DNA from: Prevotella sp. P5-50
GTDB lineage: Bacteria > Bacteroidota > Bacteroidia > Bacteroidales > Bacteroidaceae
Length of the DNA stretch: 35,220 nucleotides
Direction: 5' to 3'
Assembly: GCF_002251295.1 (NCBI RefSeq)
Contig: NZ_NPJA01000032.1
Span: 1-35,220, forward strand
In this document: piece after piece, positions 17,140 to 25,650 of the stretch
How the letters are laid out: every line of letters begins with the position of its first letter
Numbering within the stretch: the stretch's first letter is position 1
The notes under the pieces: model-generated
Seen by the model: only the letters and a program-made list of their open reading frames with translations
Databases searched by the model: none
Told to the model about the DNA's origin: nothing
Program-made: the position numbers and the translations under genes

Positions 17140-18153
17140 TCAACTGTTCATCAAGGCTTCAATCTCCTCTTCAGTAGAAAGGTTGAAGTCGCCCGATATC
17201 GTACTTTTCAGTGTACTGGCAGCCAGCGAGAAGTCAAGACAACGCTGGTCATCGTCGCGGCGCACCAGGTGTGCATGGAGATAGGCTGCCAGATAAGCAT
17301 CACCAACACCCATGGGATCAATCACTGGATTAATGTCATAGACGCGAGTGGTATAGAGTTTTTCGCCATCGAAAAGTACACCACTGAGCAAATGGTGGTT
17401 GGATGAGACCTCATTGCGCAATCCCATGATAAACTTCCTACAGCGCGGAAAACGGTCTGCTATCTTGCGAAACATCGCAGTATAGGCCTCCACATCAATG
17501 TGATAATCGGACGAAGTTGCTTCAAAGGGTATGCGTGGCAGTCCTGACACCAATTCCCATTCGCCAGCATCGCCAAAGACAATGTCGCTATAGTGCATCA
17601 GTTGGGGCAACACATCGGCTGCCTTAGCGCCATAGTTCCACAGGTTTTTGCGGTTGTTGATGTCGCAGGCAATGACAAGTCCCATCTCGTCGGCAGTGCG
17701 CACTGCCTCAAAAGTTGCATCGGTAGCACTCTGCGAAAGGGCACAGGTGATACCGGAACAATGAAACACATCAGCGCCACGAAACACATCGCGCCAAGGT
17801 ATCATACCGGGATGTAGATTATAGAATGCGGAATCCTTACGATCATAGACCACACGCGATGGGCGAAGCGATGCTGCCTGCTCGAAGAAATAGGTTCCGA
17901 TACGTGGCCCACCCCAGTTGATGAAGCGCGTATTGAGTCCCATCTCGCGCAAACGCTGTTCGCAAGCCTTGCCCATTGCCGTTTCCGGCAGGCGGCTCAC
18001 ATAGCGCACCTCATTACCCAACATGGCAAGCGAAACTGCCGCATTGGCCTCACTGCCGCCAAAATGAGCTTCCATCTGTGCGCCTTGTGTCAGGCGGTAA
18101 TCGTCTCTTTTGGAGAAGCGAAGTAATACTTCGCCGAATGTCACTACTTTCAT
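17140..18153 (-). CDS. kdgK: PfkB-family sugar kinase, probably 2-keto-3-deoxygluconate kinase
   Basis: A 337-residue ribokinase-fold enzyme that phosphorylates a sugar with ATP. The substrate glycine pair is at FGGSEANAAVSLAMLG (31-46), and the ATP-site motif is DPMGVGDAYLAAY, with catalytic Asp285. The usual TGAGD is MGVGD here. DINNRKNLW (164-172) is the segment that in KDG kinases contacts the acid sugar, which is why KdgK is preferred over fructokinase. KDG kinase feeds pectin and uronate breakdown products to KDPG; an aldolase (eda) would be expected nearby but none is in this window. The 257 bases upstream have no clear promoter box. Confidence 0.82.
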   Translation of the reverse strand: MKVVTFGEVLLRFSKRDDYRLTQGAQMEAHFGGSEANAAVSLAMLGNEVRYVSRLPETAMGKACEQRLREMGLNTRFINWGGPRIGTYFFEQAASLRPSRVVYDRKDSAFYNLHPGMIPWRDVFRGADVFHCSGITCALSQSATDATFEAVRTADEMGLVIACDINNRKNLWNYGAKAADVLPQLMHYSDIVFGDAGEWELVSGLPRIPFEATSSDYHIDVEAYTAMFRKIADRFPRCRKFIMGLRNEVSSNHHLLSGVLFDGEKLYTTRVYDINPVIDPMGVGDAYLAAYLHAHLVRRDDDQRCLDFSLAASTLKSTISGDFNLSTEEEIEALMNS

Positions 18154-18410
18154 CTTGATTCCTTTCTATATATTATAATTGGTGTAACACCTCTGTTTCT
18201 GTTGAATCCACATGGATTATGAGGTCAAAACGACTTCAACAACCAGTTTTCCACCCCATCGACCACTATACCATTTCAGTTGGAATGGAGTATAACATCT
18301 ATGGTCTCTGGAGTAATAATAATGGTGAAAGACCTCCTGTCAAGCATCCCTTGCGGGCCACCAAGCGGTCTTCCACCATCAAAAAAAATGTATTGCTGCG
18401 ATGATAACGC

Positions 18411-19601
18411 TTAGAGCAGATTCATCGTATCGGTAGCAATCATGAGTTCCTCATCGGTAGGAATGACCACAACCTTCACCTTCGAATCGTCGGCAGAGAT
18501 AACAGCCTCTTCGCCACGTACGGCATTTTTGGCCTCATCAAACTTCACACCGAGGAATTCAAGACCCTTGCATACCTCTGAACGCATGCTGACCTGATTT
18601 TCCCCGACGCCAGCTGTGAATACAATGACATCCACTCCGCCCATAGCGGCAGCATAGGCACCAATGTATTTCTTAATGCGGTAGAAGTACATGGCCTGTG
18701 CCAACTGGGCACGAGGCTCACCGGCTTTGGCTGCATTCTCTACATCTCTCATGTCTGATGAACCTCCTGTGATACCAGCTACACCGCTCTTTTTGTTGAG
18801 CAGGTTGCTCATGCCATCAGCATCGAGGCCCAGTTTCTTCTCAAGGAAAGTCACTGCACCACCATCGATATCGCCAGAACGGGTTCCCATCACGAGTCCT
18901 TCAAGTGGTGTAAGACCCATGGAAGTGTCGATACACTTGCCATCAACAACGGCTGCTACGCTACCTCCATTACCAATGTGGCAAGTAATCATCTTGGTAC
19001 CTTCTGCCTTGATGCCTAAAAATTCGCAGGCACGAGCAGAAACATAGCGGTGGCTGGTGCCGTGGAAACCATAACGACGCACGCCATACTTCTCATAGAG
19101 TTCGTAAGGGATGGCATACATATAGGCCTTGGCAGGCATCGTTTGATGGAATGCAGTGTCGAACACACCTACCTGAGGCAGTCCGGGCATAAGCTCTTTA
19201 ACGGCATTGACACCCTTGAGGTTGGCAGGATTGTGGAGCGGAGCAAGGTCAGAGCATTCTTCAAAAACCTTCAACACCTCGTCGGTGAGCAGTACAGACT
19301 TGTTGAATTTCTCACCGCCATGCACCATACGGTGGCCTACGGCATCGATTTCCTTCAAGTCTTTAATAACGCCAACCTCAGGATCAGTAAGCAAAGAGAA
19401 GATGAATTTCACACCTTCAGTATGCTCGGGGATGTCGTGCATGATTTGCTTTTTCTCACCATTGGCCAGTTTCACCTTGACAAAGGCACCGTCCAAGCCT
19501 ACGCGCTCTGCACCTCCAGAGGTCATCACGCTCTTGTCGTCCATGTTGTACAGTGCGTACTTGATAGAGGACGAACCGCAATTTAATACCAGAATCTTCA
19601 T
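18411..19601 (-). CDS. ackA: Acetate kinase
   Basis: The 396-residue ASKHA-fold enzyme interconverts acetyl phosphate plus ADP with acetate plus ATP. MKILVLNCGSSSIKYALY at the start, GHRMVHGGEKF, GVFDTAFHQTMP, RRYGFHGTSHRYV and FTAGVGENQVSMR are all canonical. It lies 20 bases after pta and is almost certainly co-transcribed, giving fermentative ATP from acetyl-CoA. Between its stop and the next gene, 18154-18410, I see imperfect hairpins (about 18266-18296) but no clear terminator. Confidence 0.98.
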   Translation of the reverse strand: MKILVLNCGSSSIKYALYNMDDKSVMTSGGAERVGLDGAFVKVKLANGEKKQIMHDIPEHTEGVKFIFSLLTDPEVGVIKDLKEIDAVGHRMVHGGEKFNKSVLLTDEVLKVFEECSDLAPLHNPANLKGVNAVKELMPGLPQVGVFDTAFHQTMPAKAYMYAIPYELYEKYGVRRYGFHGTSHRYVSARACEFLGIKAEGTKMITCHIGNGGSVAAVVDGKCIDTSMGLTPLEGLVMGTRSGDIDGGAVTFLEKKLGLDADGMSNLLNKKSGVAGITGGSSDMRDVENAAKAGEPRAQLAQAMYFYRIKKYIGAYAAAMGGVDVIVFTAGVGENQVSMRSEVCKGLEFLGVKFDEAKNAVRGEEAVISADDSKVKVVVIPTDEELMIATDTMNLL

Positions 19602-19621
19602 CTTTTATAGTTGTTTGCTAG

Positions 19622-20638
19622 TTATTTGTTTGCCTTAGCATCCATGGCCTGGCAAGCTGTGATTGCCACCATGTAGTAGATATCATCTACCGAACAGCCA
19701 CGAGAGAGGTCGTTGACCGGACGTGCAATACCCTGGAGGATAGGACCAATGGCAATGGCATCGCCAAGTCGCTGCACAAGTTTGTAGCCGATATTACCAA
19801 CTTCGAGGTTAGGGAATACCAGAACATTTGCCTTACCTGCGATGTCTGAATCTGGTGCTTTCTTTGCAGCTACGCTGGGCACAAGTGCAGCATCAGCCTG
19901 AAGTTCGCCATCAAGCTTGAGTTCGGGATCCAGTTCGTGGGCCAGTTTGGTAGCCTCAACAACCTTATCCACTACTTCATGCTTAGCAGAACCCTTGGTA
20001 GAGAAACTCAGCATGGCAACGCGAGGATCGGTAAAGCCTGCTACAGAACGAGCAGTCTGGGCAGTACATACGGCAATCTGGGCGAGTTCGTTTGCATTGG
20101 GCATGGGAGTTACAGCTACGTCACCAACTACGAGAACGCCGTCTTCACCATACTCTTTCTGCTTGCTGATGAGGAGCAGGCCACCGCTAACACATGAAAC
20201 GCCAGGGGCACACTTGATGATTTGGAGTGCGGGGCGCAGGGTGTCTCCAGTAGTAGAGAGGGCTCCTGATATCTGACCATCGGCTCCTTCGGTCTTGATG
20301 ATCATGCATCCGAGGTAAAGCGGATTCTTCACGAGTTCGCGAGCCTGTTCGATGGTCATTCCTTTCTTTTTACGAAGTTCTGCCAGCAAAGTAGCATACT
20401 CTTCGCTCTTGGGATTGTTTTCCGGGTCGATGATAGTGGCCTTATCTACACTGTTCAGTCCCCATTGTGCAGCGAGCTGCTTGATTTCGTTGGGATTACC
20501 AATGAGAACGATGTCGGCCATGTCTTCTGCCAATACACGATCGGCAGCTCTAAGGGTGCGCTCCTCTGTTGCTTCAGGGAGCACGATGCGCTGTTTGTTA
20601 CTTTTTGCACGCGCAACGATTTGACTTAATAAATCCAT
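19622..20638 (-). CDS. pta: Phosphate acetyltransferase
   Basis: The 338-residue product contains only the catalytic PTA/PTB domain and lacks the long N-terminal regulatory domain of enterobacterial Pta. It converts acetyl-CoA and phosphate to acetyl phosphate. The segments [17 protein letters not shown] near the start, [15 protein letters not shown] in the middle and [19 protein letters not shown] near the C-terminus are typical. Transcription probably starts at the TACTTTTG box (20680-20687), just past the cdaA terminator. With ackA downstream it forms the acetate-producing pathway. Confidence 0.98.
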   Translation of the reverse strand: MDLLSQIVARAKSNKQRIVLPEATEERTLRAADRVLAEDMADIVLIGNPNEIKQLAAQWGLNSVDKATIIDPENNPKSEEYATLLAELRKKKGMTIEQARELVKNPLYLGCMIIKTEGADGQISGALSTTGDTLRPALQIIKCAPGVSCVSGGLLLISKQKEYGEDGVLVVGDVAVTPMPNANELAQIAVCTAQTARSVAGFTDPRVAMLSFSTKGSAKHEVVDKVVEATKLAHELDPELKLDGELQADAALVPSVAAKKAPDSDIAGKANVLVFPNLEVGNIGYKLVQRLGDAIAIGPILQGIARPVNDLSRGCSVDDIYYMVAITACQAMDAKANK

Positions 20639-20679
20639 AGTTTGTTTATTAAAAGTTTGATTTTGCTATATCTAGTTTG

Positions 20680-20687
20680 CAAAAGTA
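20680..20687 (-). promoter_or_regulatory. -7 box for pta-ackA
   Basis: On the minus strand TACTTTTG lies 42 bases before the pta ATG. It begins immediately after the cdaA terminator hairpin, whose 3' arm occupies the -33 region. No TTTG is present there. Confidence 0.6.
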
Positions 20688-20729
20688 CTAAAAATATTCT
20701 GAATAAGTCCGTAGAATTCAGAATATTTT
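20688..20729 (-). terminator. cdaA terminator overlapping its stop codon
   Basis: A 14-bp perfect inverted repeat (20691-20704 with 20716-20729, AAAATATTCTGAAT) ends in TTTTTA on the minus strand. The cdaA TAA (20730-20728) shares two bases with the first arm. Confidence 0.8.
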
Positions 20730-21513
20730 AGATTAATTGCATCATTTCCTCAGTTAATATGCTTTCAAGTTTCTCTGCAGTGAGCCGAAGTTGCAATTGT
20801 CCATCAATAGCAACAGTGATGCCACCGGTCTCTTCGCTGACCACAATGGCTATGCAATCGCTGTCTTGCGACATGCCCAAAGCTGCACGATGGCGCAGTC
20901 CGAGCGATTTGGGAATATTCTGTTCGTGACTGACAGGAAGTATGCAACCGGCCGCTTTCAAACGTTTTCCTTCCACGATAAGAGCTCCGTCGTGGAGTGG
21001 AGAGTTTTTGAAAAAGATATTCTCAATAAGCTGTTGACTGATATTTGCATCAATCATTTCACCCGTATTTGCCACATCATCAAGTGGCATAGACCGTTGC
21101 ATCACGATCAAAGCACCAACCTTTTTCTTGCTCATGTTGAGTGCTGCCATCACAATAGGTATGATAATGGGTTTCAGATCTTCTTCCTTCTTGCGTCCAT
21201 CCTCGCCTGTAAAGAAGCGACGGATACCTTTCACGCGTTGATGGGCACCCAGATTGTAGAAGAAACGACGGATATCGTCTTGGAAAAGCACGATAAGTCC
21301 GATGACACCGACACTCACCAACTTGTCCATGATACTACCCAGAAGTTTCATTTCAAGCACCTGTGAGACGACAAGCCATAGTACAATAAACACCAAGATA
21401 CCCATAAACACAGGCAATGATCGTGACTCCTTCATCAACCGATAGAAGTAGTAGAGTATCAAAGCCACGAGAGTAATGTCAATGGCGTCTTTTATTCCAA
21501 ACTCAAAAAACAT
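20728..21513 (-). CDS. cdaA: Diadenylate cyclase (c-di-AMP synthase), CdaA type
   Basis: The 261-residue protein has three N-terminal transmembrane helices (about 10-27, 33-52, 60-78) and a DAC domain. DGA (175-177, LHDGALI) and RHR (207-209, GLRHRAALG) are the catalytic motifs, and SEETGG follows. It condenses two ATP to c-di-AMP, which in other bacteria controls potassium uptake and cell-wall stress. The Firmicutes partners cdaR and glmM are not adjacent; instead folP lies 11 bases upstream. The gene ends in a terminator that separates it from pta. Confidence 0.95.
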   Translation of the reverse strand: MFFEFGIKDAIDITLVALILYYFYRLMKESRSLPVFMGILVFIVLWLVVSQVLEMKLLGSIMDKLVSVGVIGLIVLFQDDIRRFFYNLGAHQRVKGIRRFFTGEDGRKKEEDLKPIIIPIVMAALNMSKKKVGALIVMQRSMPLDDVANTGEMIDANISQQLIENIFFKNSPLHDGALIVEGKRLKAAGCILPVSHEQNIPKSLGLRHRAALGMSQDSDCIAIVVSEETGGITVAIDGQLQLRLTAEKLESILTEEMMQLI

Positions 21514-21524
21514 AGGCAGGTAAT

Positions 21525-22322
21525 TTATTGTTTAGGGTTCATCTGTCCAACAATACGCACACACTCCACTGCTTCTTTCACATCATGCACGCGAAGTATG
21601 GATGCGCCTTTCATCAATGAAATGGTGTTGAGCACCGTAGTGCCGTTGAGGGCCTGTAGCGGATCGCTTTCCAACAATTGCCACACCATGCGTTTGCGTG
21701 AGATTCCCACAAGCACAGGCAGTGAAAGGGCATCGAGCTGATCCAATTGGTGCATCACGTCATAGTTTTGTTGCAGGTCTTTACCGAATCCAAAACCAGG
21801 ATCAAGGATGATATCCTTCTGTCCACAGTCGCGCAACTGCTGTATCTCACGGGCAAAGCGTAGCATCATATCGCGGATAGTGGGAGCTATAGACATGAGG
21901 ATATAGGGCACTTTAAGACGCGCCACCATGCGGAACATCTCAGGATCAGCACCTTCCGACACATCATTGATGATATCGGCACCAAACTCCTCAACGGTCA
22001 TTCGTGCCACATCGGGACGGAATGTATCTATGCTTACAATGGTATCGGGTGCTTCACGACGTACTATTTCAAGGGCAAAGCGCAGTCTGCGTGATTCTTC
22101 TTCTTCATCCACAGGAGCACTACCGGGCCTTGTTGAGCATCCGCCCACATCGATCATAGCACCTCCCTCTGCCAATATTTGTTGTGTACGTTCTGCTATT
22201 TCGCGTTCGGTTTGCTTTCTGCTTCCCGAATAGAAGGAGTCAGGAGTGACATTAAGAATTCCCATGACCTGTGGTGAGGACAAGGTTATCAGCTTCCCAT
22301 TACAATTCAGAGTATATTCCAT
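21525..22322 (-). CDS. folP: Dihydropteroate synthase
   Basis: A 265-residue TIM-barrel enzyme that joins p-aminobenzoate to the pterin pyrophosphate in folate synthesis and is the sulfonamide target. GILNVTPDSFYSG (21-33), IDVGGCSTRPGS (57-68), DPGFGFGKD and GISRKR are the family motifs. Where many species have GGESTRPG this has GGCSTRPG, so the Glu is Cys. LMSIAPTIRDMM also departs from the common LMHMxGTP. It is transcribed from tandem promoter repeats (22356-22473) and is followed by cdaA after 11 bases. Confidence 0.95.
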   Translation of the reverse strand: MEYTLNCNGKLITLSSPQVMGILNVTPDSFYSGSRKQTEREIAERTQQILAEGGAMIDVGGCSTRPGSAPVDEEEESRRLRFALEIVRREAPDTIVSIDTFRPDVARMTVEEFGADIINDVSEGADPEMFRMVARLKVPYILMSIAPTIRDMMLRFAREIQQLRDCGQKDIILDPGFGFGKDLQQNYDVMHQLDQLDALSLPVLVGISRKRMVWQLLESDPLQALNGTTVLNTISLMKGASILRVHDVKEAVECVRIVGQMNPKQ

Positions 22323-22355
22323 CTTATTTTACACGTATATTATATATATATTTCG

Positions 22356-22386
22356 CAAAGGTACGATTAAGTGAGCAGAATACAAA
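22356..22386 (-). promoter_or_regulatory. folP-cdaA promoter, proximal copy
   Basis: TTTG (22386-22383), a 19-base spacer and TACCTTTG (22363-22356) on the minus strand, 33 bases before the folP ATG. Confidence 0.85.
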
Positions 22387-22442
22387 AAGAAATATCAATT
22401 TTCTTTTTTATTCTCGAACGACAGTACCTAAGACCGACAGGT

Positions 22443-22473
22443 CAAAGGTACGATTAAGTGAGCAGAATACAAA
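22443..22473 (-). promoter_or_regulatory. folP-cdaA promoter, distal copy
   Basis: The same TTTG, 19-base spacer and TACCTTTG (22473-22443) recur 87 bases upstream in the second repeat copy. Confidence 0.75.
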
Positions 22474-22578
22474 AAGAAATATCAATTTTCTTTTTTATTC
22501 TCGAACGACAGCAACTTCGGTGTGTAGCGCTAGAGTTACGGTTAAATAAGGAAAATACAAAGAAAAAACGGCAATTCT

Positions 22579-22609
22579 TTTGCAGTTCACTCACATAATC
22601 GTACCTTTG
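22579..22609 (+). promoter_or_regulatory. murF promoter
   Basis: TTTG (22579-22582), a 19-base spacer and TACCTTTG (22602-22609) match exactly, 24 bases before the murF ATG. The spacer resembles that of the folP-side repeats and the upstream CAAAGAA/TTCTTTTG hairpin is conserved, so this is the mirror-image end of the same repeat family. Confidence 0.88.
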
Positions 22610-22633
22610 CATCACCAAAACAACAACAAATAT

Positions 22634-23959
22634 ATGGATATCAAGGAACTCTACAAACTCTATCTCGCCCATCCGTGCATCACTACCGACTCGCGCGAAT
22701 GCCCGAAAGACAGCATCTTCTTGGCTCTTAAAGGGGCTTCGTTTGATGGTAACCGATTCGCACAGGCCGCTTTGGAGAAGGGGTGTGCCTATGCCATTGT
22801 CAGCGAACTCACCAATCCTGAAACTCAAAAAGACGACTGCCGCTACATCTTAGTGAATGACACATTGCAAACTTTCAAAGACTTGGCACGCGAACACAGA
22901 TGCCATTTCGATCTGCCCATCATAGGCATTACGGGTACAAACGGAAAGACTACTACCAAGGAACTCACCAAGGCAGTACTCGCTGAATGTTATAACGTAA
23001 TGGCAACAGAGGGTAATTTCAACAACGACATAGGCGTTCCGAAAACTCTCTTCAGACTAAACGAAGACTACGATATCGCAGTAGTGGAAATGGGAGCAAG
23101 CCATCCGGGAGACATTAAAACACTGGTAGAAACGGCTGAACCTACATGTGGACTGATTACCAACGTGGGGCGTGCCCACCTACAGGGTTTTGGATCTTTC
23201 GAAGGTGTATGCCATACCAAAGGCGAGCTCTACGATTATCTCCGACAACACGAATGCCCTGTGTTTGTCAATCGAGACAATGAACACTTGATGGCTATGA
23301 CCGAAGGTCTCGCAGACATCTATTACTATGGTCAGAGTAGCAACCCCGATATTCTGATACATGGCGAAGTGGTGTCGTGCTCTCCATTTCTTAAGTTCCG
23401 CTGGCGAGAGCAAGACAGCGATGCAGGCTATGCCAGCGAATGGATGGAGGTGCAGACCAACCTCATCGGTGCTTACAACCTCGACAATATTCTAGCTGCA
23501 ATAACCGTGGGCTATGTCAACAACGTACCATTCGAACTCATCAATAAGGCAATTGCCAACTACACCCCCACCAACAATCGTTCACAGATGACCGTCACCG
23601 ACCATAATCATCTCGTGGTCGATGCATATAACGCCAATCCATCGAGCATGCAGGCTGCTATCGACAACTTCAAACTCATGGATGTGCCTGCAAAAATGGC
23701 AATCCTCGGCGATATGCGTGAATTGGGTGATGCCTCTGCAGAAGAACACCAAAAGGTGGTGGAACAACTCAAACAAGCTGGTTTCCAACAGGTATGGCTC
23801 GTTGGCGAAGAGTTCGCAAAGACAGAATGCAGCTTCAAGAAATTCCACGATATAGAAGAAGTAAAAGCAGCCATTGCTGCCCAACAGCCGCAAGACATGT
23901 ATATCCTTATCAAAGGATCTAATGGCATCAAACTATTCCAACTGCCCGAATTGCTATAG
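22634..23959 (+). CDS. murF: UDP-N-acetylmuramoyl-tripeptide--D-alanyl-D-alanine ligase
   Basis: The 441-residue protein (ATG at 22634, 24 bases after the promoter) adds D-Ala-D-Ala, the Ddl product, to the UDP-MurNAc tripeptide in the cytosol. The ATP site ITGTNGKTTTKEL is at 99-111, EGNFNNDIGVP and VVEMGASHPGDI follow, and VDAYNANPSS, GDMRELG and KGSNGIKLF lie in the last two domains. These are the MurF-specific members of the Mur ligase set. It is transcribed divergently from folP. Confidence 0.96.
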   Translation: MDIKELYKLYLAHPCITTDSRECPKDSIFLALKGASFDGNRFAQAALEKGCAYAIVSELTNPETQKDDCRYILVNDTLQTFKDLAREHRCHFDLPIIGITGTNGKTTTKELTKAVLAECYNVMATEGNFNNDIGVPKTLFRLNEDYDIAVVEMGASHPGDIKTLVETAEPTCGLITNVGRAHLQGFGSFEGVCHTKGELYDYLRQHECPVFVNRDNEHLMAMTEGLADIYYYGQSSNPDILIHGEVVSCSPFLKFRWREQDSDAGYASEWMEVQTNLIGAYNLDNILAAITVGYVNNVPFELINKAIANYTPTNNRSQMTVTDHNHLVVDAYNANPSSMQAAIDNFKLMDVPAKMAILGDMRELGDASAEEHQKVVEQLKQAGFQQVWLVGEEFAKTECSFKKFHDIEEVKAAIAAQQPQDMYILIKGSNGIKLFQLPELL

Positions 23960-24030
23960 CAAATAAGTGGCATTTTGGGTGTAAAGGCAAAAAAACAATG
24001 TTTTTCTCTACGTTATTCATAAATAATTAG

Positions 24031-24038
24031 TACCTTTG
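24031..24038 (+). promoter_or_regulatory. -7 box for tRNA-Pro
   Basis: TACCTTTG is 11 bases upstream of the tRNA 5' end. The -33 region has only a T-rich stretch. Confidence 0.6.
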
Positions 24039-24049
24039 CACCGCAAAAT

Positions 24050-24125
24050 CGGGATGTAGCGCAGTTGGTAGCGCACTACGTTCGGGACGTAGGGGTCGGG
24101 CGTTCGAGTCGCCTCATCCCGACCA
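24050..24125 (+). tRNA. tRNA-Pro, anticodon CGG
   Basis: The sequence folds as a cloverleaf: acceptor arm CGGGATG with CATCCCG, D-arm GCGC/GCGC, anticodon arm CTACG/CGTAG with loop TTCGGGA (anticodon CGG, reading CCG), and a T-loop with GTTCGAGTC. Discriminator A and CCA (24123-24125) are encoded. It stands alone with its own promoter box and terminator. Confidence 0.96.
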
Positions 24126-24169
24126 AAAGGCGGCAAGTGAAACGTTTCACTTGCCGCCTTTGTGTTTTT
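24126..24169 (+). terminator. tRNA-Pro terminator
   Basis: A perfect 36-base palindrome (24126-24161; arm AAAGGCGGCAAGTGAAAC) begins right after the CCA end and is followed by a T-rich run. It also lies downstream of the convergent symporter gene. Confidence 0.92.
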
Positions 24170-24206
24170 CATCACGTGGATATGCTCACCTGCATGACCT
24201 CTTTCA

Positions 24207-25562
24207 TCAAACCACTCCCATTTGATGGAGGAAGATGATGAGGATGCAGATGGGACAAATATAGCGGACGGCAAAGAGATAAATCATAAACCAACGCTGA
24301 TTGGTCATGCCACGATTAGTAAACTCAGCATAGACCGTACGCTTGGGAATATACCATCCGACGAATAGACAAGTGAGCATCGCTCCGATTGGCATCATAA
24401 TGTTGGCAGTGATTTTATCACAAAAATCCATCAGCGCTACACCAGTGATTTGCAACCACGAACGCCCTCCTACTGACAATGAGCACAACACACAGATAGC
24501 TCCTGCAGCAACTGTCACCACCCAAGCAGAGTAACGGCGTTGTAAAGTAAACTCTTCAGTAAAGAAAGCAGTACCAATCTCGTGCATCGAAATGGTTGAT
24601 GTCAGCGCTGCAAAAACCAATAGTGCATAGAACATCACACTAATCACATAACCCACCACGGGCATCGACGCAAAGGCTTGCGAGAATACATTAGGCAAGG
24701 TGATAAATATGAGTGAAGGTCCACTATCGGGATTGACACCTACAGAAAACGCTGCAGGAAATATCATCAAACCAGCCAAAACAGCTATCATCATATCGAT
24801 GGTCACAATCTGGAATGCAGATTTCAAGAGGTTTGTATCTTTGGAGAAATAACTGGCATAGGTACATAGACATGCAGTACCCAACGACAAGGAGAAGAAC
24901 GATTGGCCCAATGCTTCGAGCAATACGTCGCTCGACAACTTACTAAAGTCGGGATAGAACAGGAAACGGATGCCTTCTAAGGCTCCAGGCAACATGCACG
25001 ATGCCACTACGATGATAATCAACAACACGAAAAGCACAGGCATAAGCAGTTTTGAAGCGCGCTCTATACCACCACGCACACCACGAACCACCACAAACTG
25101 GGTGATTAAGATGAACAAAACGCCTAAAATAGCCGGTTTCATCGCATCACCGGAAAAATCGGTGAAATACTCTCGAACGGCATCAACATTGCCACTCGTC
25201 ATGCCAGTCAGTGCTACATACAGGTATTGCAGACACCAGCCTGCCACTACCGAATAGAAACCGAGGATGATAGTAGAAGTGAGAATACCAAGATAGCCGA
25301 CAAACTTCCAGGGCCGACCTTTCGACAGTTTATCGTAGGCACGCGCTGCATTGGCTTGCGCATGGCGACCGATGATAAACTCACTCAACATGCCGGGCAA
25401 TCCAAGCATTAGAATACATACCAAATATATCACTATGAAAGCAGCGCCACCATTCTCGCCTGCCATATAGGGGAAGCGCCATACGTTACCAAGGCCTACT
25501 GCAGATCCTGCCGTTGCAAGTATCACGCCAATCTTACTACCAAAGTTTCCACGTTCTGTCAT
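24207..25562 (-). CDS. Sodium-dependent symporter, NSS (SNF) family, copy 1
   Basis: A 451-residue inner-membrane transporter with about eleven to twelve helices. The first helix carries GSAVGLGNVWRFPYMAGENG (19-38), the sodium- and substrate-binding signature of the LeuT fold, and helix 6-8 regions contain FSLSLGTACLCTYASYFSK and VNPDSGPSLIFITLP. Bacterial relatives carry amino acids such as leucine, tyrosine or tryptophan with sodium. The substrate is not readable. It lies 88 bases downstream of a close paralogue on the same strand; many segments match nearly word for word, so a tandem duplication is likely. Confidence 0.93.
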   Translation of the reverse strand: MTERGNFGSKIGVILATAGSAVGLGNVWRFPYMAGENGGAAFIVIYLVCILMLGLPGMLSEFIIGRHAQANAARAYDKLSKGRPWKFVGYLGILTSTIILGFYSVVAGWCLQYLYVALTGMTSGNVDAVREYFTDFSGDAMKPAILGVLFILITQFVVVRGVRGGIERASKLLMPVLFVLLIIIVVASCMLPGALEGIRFLFYPDFSKLSSDVLLEALGQSFFSLSLGTACLCTYASYFSKDTNLLKSAFQIVTIDMMIAVLAGLMIFPAAFSVGVNPDSGPSLIFITLPNVFSQAFASMPVVGYVISVMFYALLVFAALTSTISMHEIGTAFFTEEFTLQRRYSAWVVTVAAGAICVLCSLSVGGRSWLQITGVALMDFCDKITANIMMPIGAMLTCLFVGWYIPKRTVYAEFTNRGMTNQRWFMIYLFAVRYICPICILIIFLHQMGVV

Positions 25563-25650
25563 AATGGTTTGTGTTTATATATAAATATGTAGATGGCAGA
25601 CGAACATAGTCCTTATGCCCCAACAATACTCCGATGAAATGGACAAAATT

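Larger units (their letters stand above)
22356..22511 (-). repeat. Tandem 87-bp promoter repeats upstream of folP
   Basis: Two copies begin at 22356 and 22443, exactly 87 bases apart. Their first 69 bases (22356-22424 and 22443-22511) are identical. Each contains, on the minus strand, a complete promoter and an A/T-rich hairpin whose arm ends in the -33 box. A degenerate third unit can be followed from about 22530, where its hairpin is shared with the murF promoter on the opposite strand. The minus-strand copies face folP. Confidence 0.92.

Noticed and set aside
18154..18410. Riboswitch or structured leader upstream of the sugar kinase
   Set aside because: Imperfect hairpins (about 18266-18296) are visible, but I recognise no riboswitch core and see no promoter box that would place them in a leader.
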